Made by a program: the position numbers and the translations under genes
The notes under the pieces: model-generated
What the model was told of the DNA's origin: nothing
Seen by the model: only the letters and a program-made list of their open reading frames with translations
The model's database searches: none
Assembly: GCA_013397695.1 (NCBI GenBank)
Contig: VYZI01000021.1
Location: 2,921,924-2,985,923 of the forward strand
Length of the DNA stretch: 64,000 nucleotides
Direction: 5' to 3'
Source of the DNA: Centropus unirufus
Lineage: Eukaryota; Chordata; Aves; Cuculiformes; Centropidae
In this document: positions 52,000-63,371 of the stretch, one piece after another
How the letters are laid out: the number at the start of each line of letters is the position of its first letter
How positions within the stretch are numbered: the stretch's first letter is position 1

Positions 52000-54480
52000 T
52001 GACAGCTCTCAAAATCATGATGTTCTAGAAAGCACAAATATCACCAGATTCTGTTGATCGGTGCAATGAACTACCTACAACATCTGTTCTTCCTGAGATT
52101 TTGAAAGCAGCACAAGACTGGAGAGAGCTGGACCCGCTTTAGCTCCTGGTTCAAAAAAAATCTGAGATATTTTGTATTCTACAGTGGAGCCCAAATAGGA
52201 ATGTCTGTCCCGATGCAAAAGATCGTCAAAAGACTAATTACCACTGCCTACAGTTTACTCCAGAAATTGAACATTTGGTAAACTTTTTCCATAAACTAAA
52301 CATTTCATACTTTACACATGTGGGAAATTATAGTTGTGGGAGGTATCTTATGCCCCATACCTTGAGGAAATTGGAGTCCTTAAATGAGGCTTTTAGGCAG
52401 TGAATTTCCTTTTTGAGGAAGTGGGAAGTAGCTAAGAAACACATTGAGCAGAAAGACCACAGCAGAAAAACAATACCTTGCAGGTATTAAAGGAATCCAA
52501 AGGAAATCTTGGGTCGTGAGGCTACAAGCCAGTCCTGCTGTTCTTTTTGGATAAAGTGCTCTACAGAAATAGGGCAAACAAGTTTTTTTTTCATTATGTC
52601 ACTTCTAAGTTTGTTTAGTATGTCTTACCTGGAGGAATAATATCTATCTGGGCCATCACAGATCTAGGTTGCAGTTTATAGTCTGCAATATTATTTCTAC
52701 CACACAAAAGTCTAAAGTTACTATTAAGTTTCTCCTATGGCTGGAACTCCCGCATTCTTTTTCTTACACCATGTAGACAAATTTTAGAATTTGCTTTGCA
52801 TCTGTAGCTAAAGATGAGAGCAAAGTCCTCTTTTTTTCCTTTCCATCAGAGGAAGCTAAATTACAATGGCATAGACTGAAATTCCTGGGAACCTTTAGGA
52901 CAAAACACTTCCATACAGCACTTTCAGCTTGACAATGATGACCCTACTGCTTCAGTTAATATCTTACATGACCAGTTAATGTGAAACCAGGCCCAAATCT
53001 TTTGGAAGTTTAAGTAGCCTTCTTTATTCCCCATCTTTATATTTTCTTGAGCATCTACCATTTTTCAACTCAAGCAAACGATTCCATTTGAAATATTGTA
53101 AAAGATGTGCATTTTCTGTGAGATTTAGAAATCTACCAACTTGTCCCAGTTATATCTTTCCTTAATCATAAACTAATAGAGCAAACAAATCTGTGTACAT
53201 ACACATATACACAGTTACTTACCCATACCTGGATACAAATCCAACATACATCATTCAATATTGCAGTCAAAAAATTTGGCTGCAAATTTTCATTTCATAA
53301 AAAATAAAATGAATGTTTGTATTATGAGGAGTCTCTTTGCTTTTCACTTACTATTGGACCTCGAATGATATTACTCTGTATGTGTGTGAGCATGCAGACA
53401 TGCACATACACCAATGCACATCTCTGTACATTCATATGCACTTCTGTATTTTGCAATTCAGTCTTTCATTTCAGATATTTTTATGCTTATCTACCCCTTC
53501 TGCTAGCCTGCCTTCTTTTCTCCTCAGCCCACTAGGTACCTCAGTTTCAATTATATAAGAGGCACAATTTGATTTGCAGTGTTAAGAGATTTTAAACAAT
53601 ACATTTAATGCTGGTAGGGGCCTGAAGCAACATCCTGAAGCATCAGGCTCTCTTTCCCTAGGCTTATAAGTTAAGATTCACTGGAGTATGAAAGTCAGTG
53701 GGAAACTCAGGAAAGGGCAAACAAGTCTGGTATTATTACACTATCTCTAAACCAAACTGGTTTTCCCAACAAAAATGTGTCAAGTAATATAGTCAGCTCA
53801 TAGATATGAATTTCTTCTCTGTGCTTCTGCCAATGTATACTTGAAGAATCCAGCCAAAGAGTTTAGTCCCAAACCTTGTGTTTTGTATTAAAAAGCAGGA
53901 TTTAATAAGAACTGTTTATATTTTCATGACATCAGAAAAATGTAATCATAACCTATGGAAAAATTCTTCATTCCCAAGCTCAAATTTTAACTTATCCTGA
54001 AACATAGAAATTGAACCACAACTGTTATTGCATAATAATCAGCAAGAAAAGGTCCATCTGCAGCTGCTCTGTACCCTTCTCCAGGACCTGTGCATGTGAC
54101 CTGTGGCCCCTTCGATGCTGGCCTTTTTTTCTCAGGACAGTTTAGCAACACAGAGAGGACCAGATGAGCTAGCAATATTCACTCCTGTGCATCTCCCTTG
54201 ACTAGTGATCATCCATGGCCCTAATAAAACCAGGACACCTGGAAAAGCTGAATAGAAGAGACGACATAATAGAAATTGATTTTAGAGGCGACAGTACACT
54301 CATGACTGTTCTCTTCCATGGGATATTTTCACTCCTGGTTTTTTGTTTGTGGCAGCAGGCTCAAGCAATAGCTCTAACACTTAGAAACGCTAAGTCTATA
54401 GACACCACTGTGTGCAGTTGTACCCGAACTTCCTGGAGGCAGCAAACCTGGTACAAGAACACATGAAACGTAGCTGCATG
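52000..54480. other. Non-coding AT-rich stretch, no gene recognised
   Basis: No recognisable gene or repeat consensus. Pairs of overlapping short frames around 53.3 kb run over a CA/TG-rich patch and are shadows of composition. Confidence 0.65.
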
Positions 54481-54491
54481 CTGCCCCCGTG

Positions 54492-54549
54492 AAGACATTA
54501 AGTAGACATTAAGACATTAATTAAGTAGACAGTAAGACATTAAGTTTGC
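54492..54549. repeat. Tandem GACATTAA(GTA) repeat
   Basis: Five GACATTAA or GACAGTAA units follow one another, some separated by GTA or TTAAGTA. The array is imperfect and short. The spacing is 8-15 bases, consistent with repeated slippage. Confidence 0.85.
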
Positions 54550-55691
54550 TCATCCAGAAGTTGGGAGCAATTGGGAAATGAGATAAAATAATTGATTGAA
54601 GTTTTGGTCCAGTGTAGAAAAAGTGGCAGATCAGCGCATGTTATTTAAAGCAATTAGAGGTCAGACCCATCAAATTCAAGAATAAAATGGAAGGTTTTGG
54701 CTGATGAGGAGGAACAGCTTCATTTGGGACATCCGATGAGTTTCCTGACCCAGATGGCCATCCTACCCCTCCTTCCCCAACTATGTGAACTACAGAGTCA
54801 GTCAGCAACTTGAACCACTGCAGTTTACCAGGCACTGTTTGAAAACCGGCTGAAATTTGTGATGATTTGCTATAAAATGCTATGCTGTAAATGATGGTGT
54901 GTCAGCAGATGACTGACAAGCAGGATAGATGTCTTTGCAACAGAGGCAAGGGCTGGAGGCAGTAGCCTCATCAGGCGCCCCAAGCAAAGCCATTTTGTCA
55001 ATCAAAGCTCTTGCAACAGACCTACACATCAAGATTTCAGTGTATGAAATTCACTATTTGTGAAAGAGATGACAAGACTTTGGAATTCAGGCAGACTTAG
55101 TTCAAAATATGGCTAAGTGGGATGTAAGGAGGATGTATCTGTTGTGTTGACCCCTGTGCAGAATTTCAGTCCTCTTCAAGCAAGGGCTGGTTACAGATAA
55201 CGGGTTGCCCAAAACCGTTGCCACAGATTCTTTCTACAAAGGACCAGAAATTAAAGTGAAACAATGAGACTAGTTCTTTTCTATTCTCTCATTGTTTTCC
55301 CCTTCCCTGGGTACATCACTATTGACTCAGTTATGTAATAATAGCAACAACAATAGAAATAAAGGGCTGGAAAAAAAGACGTATCTTTTATGTTAGGAAA
55401 GAACAGTTTTGTCATATTAGCCACACGTGGTCCAGTGTTAGTTACTAGACCTTGAAAACTGGGAAAAAAAGGCATAAATAGGAAAGTGAACGCAGTTCTG
55501 GCTGAGTGGGGAAATGAGAAGGCCAAATGTACATTAGTCAAAGAAAGAAAAATAATATCCCTGAAAATGAATAAGAGATAACTGTCCTCCGAATAATACT
55601 ATATAAATACATTTGCTGTAGGTCACATAAAAGATTCATGGCACACACATGTACAGGTCAAATTACCTTTAAATATTAAATTTCTTTCCAG

Positions 55692-55799
55692 CGGGGAAGA
55701 ATTTCAGATTTATGCTGTTTTCATAAAGAAAAAGGATGCACCCCGTGCATTATTATTTGCTGACAAATTATAGCTTCTGGATTTGCCTGCAAGATATAG
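55692..55799 (+). other. Exon-like or conserved non-coding segment
   Basis: TTTCTTTCCAG precedes and GATATAG|GTAAGAAA follows a 108-base interval. One frame reads GEEFQIYAVFIKKKDAPRAL and on to a TAG near the end; the other two close earlier. The sequence is complex and unlike the flanking AT-rich DNA. It may be a terminal or non-coding exon, a conserved element, or chance. Confidence 0.25.
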
Positions 55800-57025
55800 G
55801 TAAGAAACAGCCTTTTTAATGATTAAAAAAATAAGAAAAGAGTGAATCATCATGAAATTAATCTATTCCCTGAAAAGTTTCTGTTTTCTTTTGGACTATT
55901 ATGTCATTATTTTCCTGTTGTGAAACCACAGAAGTTAGCATTGAGGAGCACCTTTTAGGTCACTTAAAGTAGTCTTTTCCTTGATAATGTAGTATTTTAT
56001 CCCTGTAGCCCATTTTGTGCGGTCCAACTTTAAAAGATCCGTCAACAAGTTTACATTATTCCCTAAAGGCGTGATCCCCCCTACACCTCAATGCTCAGAC
56101 GTTTTCATATTAAGAGGCCTAAGCAGGAATAATACAACCACAAAAACTTCTAATGGAAATAAGGTATGAACTTAAAGCTCAGCAGGCATTGGCACCAAGT
56201 GGTAAATCTATCAAAGAACTGGTAAGAAACTATTACTCCGGAATTTATGGTTCCAGTTTGGCTTTTATCAGTAGAAAACAAATGTGTTATTATGTTTTGG
56301 CTCTTTGATGGTCTCTGTGGAATGAGCTGTGACTCTCCCAGATGGATAGATGTTCAAAGTGTGTGACCAACTTCGCAAGGGTAGCTCTGAAAACTGAACC
56401 CTATTCTTGATCACAGTCAAGTGACTCATTCATTTCACATAAGTCTGAAGGCCTGGTACAACCCTATAATAACAACATCTTCCAAACGCATTATAATATC
56501 TAACTAAAAATACTCAGAGTGTCTTTAATAATATACAGATAAAAATTCATAATCAGTCTTAATTGCGCTGTGATTTTTCACCTGATGTGGGAAAAAGTAG
56601 TTTTCTATCCAGACTAGCTAAGCTTGTGGAAGCACACCCTTTGCTTTCAGCAAGGCACAAAGTGACACCAAATCTAGGAGAAGAGCAGAAGATACTGGCA
56701 GACTTCTCCCTTTCAGGACAGCAGATGATAATTGGCAATATTGAATTCTGGGAGAGATTAACCCTTTACCTCTCTGATTCTAATGGCAGCTACGATGAAG
56801 AAGATCACTAACATTACTTTTTCTGCCTTGAGAGTTAAAGAGATTTTTCACTTTCCACATATACTCAAAGTAATTCCATGGACCTGTTCACTGTTAGAGC
56901 TATGAGTCATATGGCTCTGGTGGCTTTAGCAACAATGAACCTCATCATTCCCCTTCCTCCCTCCAGTAGTTTGAACTAATATTTCTGACTGCAAAGTGGC
57001 TGAGGAGTTACCTTCTGCCACTCCT

Positions 57026-57067
57026 GCTGTAACTTCTAGCAGAGAGGCAGTAACCTCCAGCAGCCGG
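57026..57067. repeat. 21-bp tandem duplication, diverged
   Basis: Two 21-base units, both starting GC(T/A)GTAAC and ending AG-rich, match at about 15 of 21 positions. Because the period is seven codons, the plus frame shows a repeated AVTSS pattern within an 89-codon open stretch that starts only at a GTG. Confidence 0.6.
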
Positions 57068-57299
57068 ACCACCAGAGCTTGTGAGTCAGAGCCTTCGGGC
57101 TATGAACTCACAAACAGAGAGGCAAAGTTCAAGGCAGAGCATATTGCACAGAAGAAGCTGCCTCCAAGAGCTGTGCATCGGAAAGTACAGCACATTTTGT
57201 CCTCATTCATTCAGGTGTACAAATGGAACCAAGACAAGGTCATTTCAAGGGGCTTCTGTCACATCTAGGCTGTTTGCAAGCAAACCTTGGTCCTGCAAG

Positions 57300-60180
57300 A
57301 ATATCCAACCATCATATTATTGATTAATTTTCCTCACTGCCTCTATGCAAGGCCCAGGGAAATCCTCTCCACTAGGCTATTTGCTATGTAGCATAAAACC
57401 TTCTCGGTAAGATCTTTCATGAAGTCTTTAGCCACTAGTTTGCTGCTGTGCAAGTTAGGTCTTATGGCAAAAGGGGTGGTAAGATCCTCCTCTGGCTCAC
57501 TGCAGTGTTGGTGGCCTTGGTCTCCTGAAGGCAGTACCAGTTCAACCAACATTATTTGCTTAGGATTATTTTCCTAATGGGTTGTCTATAATTTGCAATT
57601 AAAACCCTTTTGAGACTTATTGAATATGACTTTTTATATTGATTTGAATCAACAGAAATAATAAATACAATGAAATATACTACTTCAGTCAGGAATTGTC
57701 AGACATGGAAGCTTAAAATTCACAGCCGTCTAGTCTTCATTAGACAAATAAAACTCAGTGGGTGGAGAGACCCATGGAAGGCGAATACAAAAGCGGCATG
57801 TTACACACGGGTGCAAATTTGTTTTCCTTTCACTGCAACTGAAGGCTCAAGGGAAAATGTTTGCAGCTTGAGCCCAGCTCTAATTTCAGTAATCCCCACA
57901 GCTTCTTCTGAGGGCAGGAAAGCCATTCTTTCCATTCATGGCATTGACTTTTTTGTTGCCACCATGCTCCAGCCTCTCCTGCATACCATCTGGCAGAAGT
58001 GAACCACCTAACCTCATTTTCCAAAGTGCATACCTCACCCCATTGCTCCAGCCTCCATCCCTCTGCCTAAGGACGCAGGCACAGGAAATTTCTTTCTCTT
58101 TTTCTCTTCCTTTTCTTTCTCGTTGTTGAGGTTTTCAGAGGAATACTGTCTGTCTTTCTTTCCAGAGTCCCTGGGTCTCGAACTGGTCCCTTTTCCCTTT
58201 CTTTACTTCCACATCTCTCCCTGCCTGCTTTGTATTTTATCTCTGCCTGTAAAGTTGTGTGATTATGGATAGAGAAGTCACCACACAAATAGGATAGAAT
58301 TCACCACAATGGCTGATTTGTTCATATACATTTCACTGTCTGTCTCTTGTCGGAGCGTGGCTATCATCTTCTACTAACAATATCCCTGGGTAAATGATAA
58401 AGTCAACTCTGGAGTAAAGCTAGACGTTTTATCAGCATGTTCAAACTATCCCCTTACAGCTCTGTACTTGCCAACTGCACATCCTTTTCCTACACAAAGA
58501 CTCAATGCACATTAAAAAGGCACTTATTGGAGCCGGTGTTTGTTTGCAGAGAGGGGTGTGGATCCTGCTTACTGTGGCCTCCCTCCATGTTTTTTCTCTC
58601 ATTAACCAGAGAACACTGGGTGATGCAGTTATGCTCACTGACAAGTTCTTGGCTCAAGTTGGAGGTTACTTTGCTTCTTACCAGGTCATTCTTCTTCATC
58701 CCCCTGCTGATGCTAACTGATGGATTTCCCCTAAGCTGACAACAGAGTTGATCTAATGCTGTGCTGCAGGAGAAAATTCACCGCAGACACAAGATAAAAG
58801 ATAGGAAGCTCTGAGGTCTGTGTTGGCTGGTATCCTGAAGCCTCAAAAAATTGATAACAGGGGACCCTAATATACTATCCATACATCAAAAGGCAAGAGA
58901 ATTATAAACCTCCAAAAGTCTTTTCCTCTCTCAAATTTGGTGATCAGATTAATATTGTGAAAAAGTCCCCTAATAAAACAATGGCATCCATACCTTGCCA
59001 TGCAAAGATTAGCAGCCATCTGCATTGATAAAGTTTGACCTGTTACAAAAAGTAGAGCTGTGAACTAAAGGTGGTTCTTACGTTCATTTATTTCTCTAAC
59101 ATAAACAGCAGTTAATGTTAGTGGTTTAAGATGTAAGTGCTGTACTTTGCCTGGAAGTGCTCTTATTATATTTGTCTCTGATGCTGGTATCTAAGCAGAT
59201 TTCTCACAAATATGTTTTTATTACAATATGCCTTTCTCTCCATCTTTTTCCTTGTGTCCATTTAAAATGAAAGGCCTTTGCAGAACTTCTCTGTCTTCTG
59301 AGTTTATATAGCAGTGCAATAGGACCTTAATCCTGGCCGGATGTTTAAGAGATTAGGAAAAAGAGGAGGATGCCTGTTTATACAGAAGGCTTTCTCTTGC
59401 TAGTCAAATAAAGAGAAATTTTCCTATTGATTTGATTCTTAACTGTTTTGACCTCTTACATCAGGGTTAAATTTGGCCCTTTGTTCTATTGCGGAGTAAG
59501 ACACTGTGAGAAGAGATGAGCTAACTACTTAATTTAGTTTCATAGGGATTGATGCAAAGGTTTGTGCTGCTCACAGTTTCCAGCTTCCTACATCCCAAGC
59601 TAATTCCACTTCAAGCCCAGTGGGAGCTTAGCACCTGAATGAACATAATGTCTCAGAAGTCAAATAAATAAGAAGAAAAGGATGAAAGATTGAATTTAAA
59701 GGGAATGAAAAACATTTTTCCTTGTCTGAGGATGTGAACCCTTCCAGTTCTGCCTGAACTTAATATTATTGAGCAGAAAAAGACTGCACTATAATGATTG
59801 CTTATCTCTCTTTTCTCTAGTTTCCTTGAACAGTTGTTGGGAGTTTTCATTTCCTATATCATTTATAATGTGCTGAGTTTTGTATTTCTGTATTTGTTTG
59901 GCACATGTGTTGTGAAAAGAAGCCCCATGACAGATTGCATCACTCTACTTCATCCCAACCAGTCTTAGCGATAAAGACCATTCCTCTTTAGACTGCAACA
60001 TATTCAGATTGGGGGTAAATGACCTGTACAACCATATATAACTATAAAGCTCTTTAACACAGTCACTGATCTGAATCCAGTCTATATCAAGAGTAAGCTT
60101 AAGCAAAATAAAGTCTCTAATTTTGAAGGCATGCACACAGTGAAAAATTGCTCATTAAAATGCCCATTTTCTGGTACTCT
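57300..60180. other. Non-coding stretch, no gene recognised
   Basis: Several overlapping frames of 60-110 codons occur at 57.6-58.7 kb on both strands, none with a recognisable domain. A possible 'ttaaatttggccct' remnant of the amniote repeat lies near 59.47 kb. The rest is unique. Confidence 0.6.
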
Positions 60181-60194
60181 CAGCAGAAAGATCG

Positions 60195-60213
60195 AAGACT
60201 GTTTAACAGTCTT
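60195..60213. repeat. Perfect inverted repeat, 9-bp arms
   Basis: AAGACTGTT and AACAGTCTT are exact reverse complements around one T. A third GAAGACT copy follows at 60214-60220. Confidence 0.9.
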
Positions 60214-60960
60214 GAAGACTAAGCCAACTTCTAACTCATAAAAATGGGCTTTTTAGGTTATGGTTATGGCACATTGGCAACCATGTGTGTTGAATGTGCT
60301 CAACAGTACTTGTCCTGTTCTGTTTAATATCTAAGAGTGTCCATTTGGAACTGTAGAAATTACCATGATTTCTGGTTTTTTTTTTCCATTCTGGTCCTAA
60401 TCTTATTCCTATTTCAATTCTCACTAACAACCTATTAACCCCTTGCTGTGTCAGTGACCAGAATGTTGAACTTCCCCCAGATTTGTCTCCATGCAAACTT
60501 TTACTGCTCATTTAACTTTTTATTCCAAAGCCAAACAGCTCCTACGTAAAATCCTGACATTTTTAAATTTATAAGAATCTTTTCTTCTGCATCATCTTTC
60601 TAATACATATAACAAAGTTTGTATTGTATTTGAATGACTGTCCTAGGTCACTTCTGATGACATTGGAAAATGTTTGGACTTGAGATTCATATTGAAGTGT
60701 TGCCATCAAAGCAACATAAAAGGTTTCTGCAATGTTAGATGCTGACCTGCCTCTGCCTTGCCTAACAAGTGGCTCTAAGACTCCTAAGCAGCTGAACACA
60801 TCTGGCTTCAGTCACCTAAGCTTGCAGGTCACTGGACTGCTCCTTCTGTTGTCTTTTGCCATAAGGATTTTTCCCAACCAGATAGAAAGCTTTTAAATAG
60901 CTATATGTTTGTGCCAAACACTAATTGAATGAAAGGGAAAGATGTGAGCCAGATGCAACA

Positions 60961-61036
60961 GGCTAAATTCCCTCTTCAGGTTAATGGAGTTATTTCAAAC
61001 TGAAACCAGTGAGTCTCCAATGAGGATCTGGCCTAG
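60961..61036. repeat. Ancient amniote dispersed repeat remnant
   Basis: 'ggctaaattccctcttcagg', then 'ttaatggagttatttcaaac', 'cagtgagtctcc' and 'gaggatctggccta' follow the family order. It is one of three remnants of this type in the last 3 kb. Confidence 0.6.
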
Positions 61037-61184
61037 ATGTTCAAATCCAAGAAACAGCAAGACATATTGAAAAATTGATACATCCCCATCTGAAGTTAGA
61101 AAAGTAACAGAAGAATCTAGGGAAAAAAGTGATCGACAGACCAATTAGCTTTTGATTAAAGATACCTATTTCCTGTTACAAGTA

Positions 61185-61205
61185 ACACTGTGTTAATCAC
61201 AGTGT
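61185..61205. repeat. Perfect inverted repeat, 8-bp arms
   Basis: ACACTGTG and CACAGTGT are exact reverse complements around TTAAT. It is the first of three consecutive inverted repeats. Confidence 0.9.
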
Positions 61206-61223
61206 GAGGATTTTACAGAAGTT

Positions 61224-61248
61224 AATTTATGCATTTGTTGCATAAATT
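61224..61248. repeat. Perfect inverted repeat, 10-bp arms
   Basis: AATTTATGCA and TGCATAAATT are exact reverse complements around TTTGT, enough for a short stem-loop. Second of the cluster. Confidence 0.9.
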
Positions 61249-61303
61249 TTGCTTGACTTTCTTTTATCAAAGTGACAGTCACTTTGCTTGACTGTCTTTT
61301 ATC
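61248..61303. repeat. Direct repeat (20/21) enclosing a perfect inverted repeat
   Basis: A 21-base segment starting TTTGCTTGACT and ending TCTTTTATC occurs at 61248-61268 and again at 61283-61303 with one mismatch. Between and partly overlapping them lies CAAAGTGAC / GTCACTTTG (61268-61286) around a single A, a perfect 9-bp inverted repeat. The arrangement resembles a recent 35-base duplication. Confidence 0.9.
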
Positions 61304-62124
61304 TGATTTTTAATGTCAGTAGATTGACCGTTTTGCACCTGCGTAGCAGCTTATGAAACATCGTTTATGGATTATATTCCTTGCTGTCAGTAGGCACATG
61401 AATCACCTTTTTAACCCACATCAATGGCAACGTTCAGAAGCAGTGATGGCTCAGTGGTAGAAATAAGAAAATATGTGGCATTGTCATATCAGAAATACTT
61501 CTCCAAACTACAATCTCAGTTAAATCTGTAAAGAAATAATATTCTCTATAGCAGTGAGAATACAGTGAACTCCTGTGGAGTTCCCTAGCTAATGGAAGAG
61601 CCCATTTGAATATATAGGCTAAATTTTTCAATAAAAATGTAAAAAGTAGATCTGAGCAAGATTCCCTTTGCTTAGGAAGTACTGCTATTTTATGGTCCTT
61701 TTCTTATTTCAAAGCAGTTTTAACATGAACTGAGATTTCAAAATAAACTCTCATTATGAGTCAAAACAAAACATATCATCTGCATAACATCAGAGTATTT
61801 CCCACAGTGACCTTTTAAACTTGAAAAAATTGCACAATAATTATTGACTTTTCTTTCATAAAAGTCACTTGAAATGAAGAAGTAAATCTATGTTTCAGTG
61901 TAGACACATGATATTACAACATTACTGAAATACTTCACTCCATTGTTTTACAAAATCAAATGTCACTGAAATGGACGTTTTGCTCCAAAATTGATGATTT
62001 TGTTAAAAGCTGCATTTTGACCCTCCAAAATTGTTCAACAAAAAATCTACCTGGCTTAAAATAGGACTCTCTCCTTTTGAGAGAAGTGGAAATCGAGGCA
62101 CTGAGTGAAAACCTGACCACCCAT

Positions 62125-62192
62125 GAGAAGTTTTCTGTTGACTTCAATACAGCCTGGATTTCCCCCACGGAATTCAATGGCGTCATGAAATT
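62125..62192. repeat. Ancient amniote dispersed repeat remnant
   Basis: 'ttttctgttgacttcaatac', 'agcctggatttccccc' and 'gaattcaatggcgtcatg' match the 'attgacttcaatgggagc / aggatttcaccc' portion of the family. The 60-codon open frame across it is incidental. Confidence 0.6.
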
Positions 62193-62719
62193 TAGAAGTA
62201 CTGGCTCCACACTATTCAATGGCAGCAAGAGATTAAAGAGGAGTTACACAGGATGGTGATAGTAGGATGTAATGTATATGGTTCAGATTTACTACATATC
62301 ACAGAATAGGCCACAGAGGTGAAAGGGGAGCTGGGCAGGAATTCCAGCTAAACTAGCTCACTTGTCCCTAATCCCTGATATCTGATGAACTGCCCCTGGC
62401 AAGGACCACAGTAGTACAAAAATCATGCCAGTGTTCATGTGTCAAAGGTGATAGAAAGCTAAAAATCACTTTGCATCAGATGGCTGTAAAAGATTTCCAA
62501 AGTTTGTCCTGGATCAGTTTCCCTAGCCATTGAAGAAACGAAAGTAGAGCTCTCCATCAGTGCATATCAGCACTAATTCCTGTATATCATTTCTGAAAGG
62601 CTTCAGCTGAGAGACTCGTTTTGTCCATCAGCTTGGCTCAGAGGTGTGTCAACAGGGTAATATGAAGAGACCAGACTTAAAAACATTGTCTGGATCAGCA
62701 AGTAATCCAGGAAATGAAA

Positions 62720-62742
62720 GGGAGGGGGCAAGGGAGGGGGGG
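62720..62742 (+). other. G-quadruplex motif
   Basis: G-runs at 62720-62722, 62724-62728, 62732-62734 and 62736-62742 are separated by loops A, CAA and A. Short loops of 1, 3 and 1 bases predict a very stable parallel quadruplex. Function unknown. Confidence 0.8.
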
Positions 62743-63239
62743 AACACTCAAAAAGAAAATAGAAAAAACCCACAAAAATGAATTCTTTTACATTTGTGAG
62801 AATAAACATGATCTCTCTGGTCTGAGAGATCAACATACATGTAGGTCTACTTCCATACTTTGATAAGCACTTAAATGTAAACCAAAAGAATCAATTTACA
62901 TTTTCCTTTCTGTTGTCAAACATAACGTGTCATTTTAAAATTACCATTAAGGGTTATTGCTATCTTAACGCAATGCCTGAGACAGTTTGTGCCCACTGCT
63001 TGCTTGCTGCCCCAGAAGAACATCTCAGACTGCTGGTATTTTTGCGCTAATATTGTCTTTATCCTTCTTGAATACCATTTTCTGGGATGTGCTTAGTCCA
63101 AAAAGGTTTTTTATAGACCTGCAAATGGTCCTCCATGAAAGCACGCCCCCCACCACCTTCTCATACGGCGTTAAATCTAAGTGTGGATAGTCTCATCTCC
63201 CATATGTATGCTCAGTCAAGTTCTGCAGTGACCAGGCTC

Positions 63240-63290
63240 ATAAAGGTTCTTTTGACTTTAATGGAGTGTAACCTGGGCACTATCTTGGAG
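63240..63290. repeat. Ancient amniote dispersed repeat remnant
   Basis: 'cttttgactttaatggagtg' followed by 'taacctgggcac' resembles the 'ttgacttcaatggagt / taa' part of the family. Only the core is left, so confidence is lower. Confidence 0.4.
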
Positions 63291-63351
63291 TCCACTTATG
63301 CTATGATCAACATTTAAATTAGTAAATTCTTTCCTGATCTATGGCTTTCCT

Positions 63352-63371
63352 CCCTTCCCCTCCCTCCCCCC
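63352..63371 (-). other. G-quadruplex motif on the minus strand
   Basis: C-runs at 63352-63354, 63357-63360, 63362-63364 and 63366-63371 with loops TT, T and T give a compact quadruplex on the minus strand. A T12 run follows at 63379-63390. It lies 610 bases from the plus-strand motif at 62.7 kb. Confidence 0.8.
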
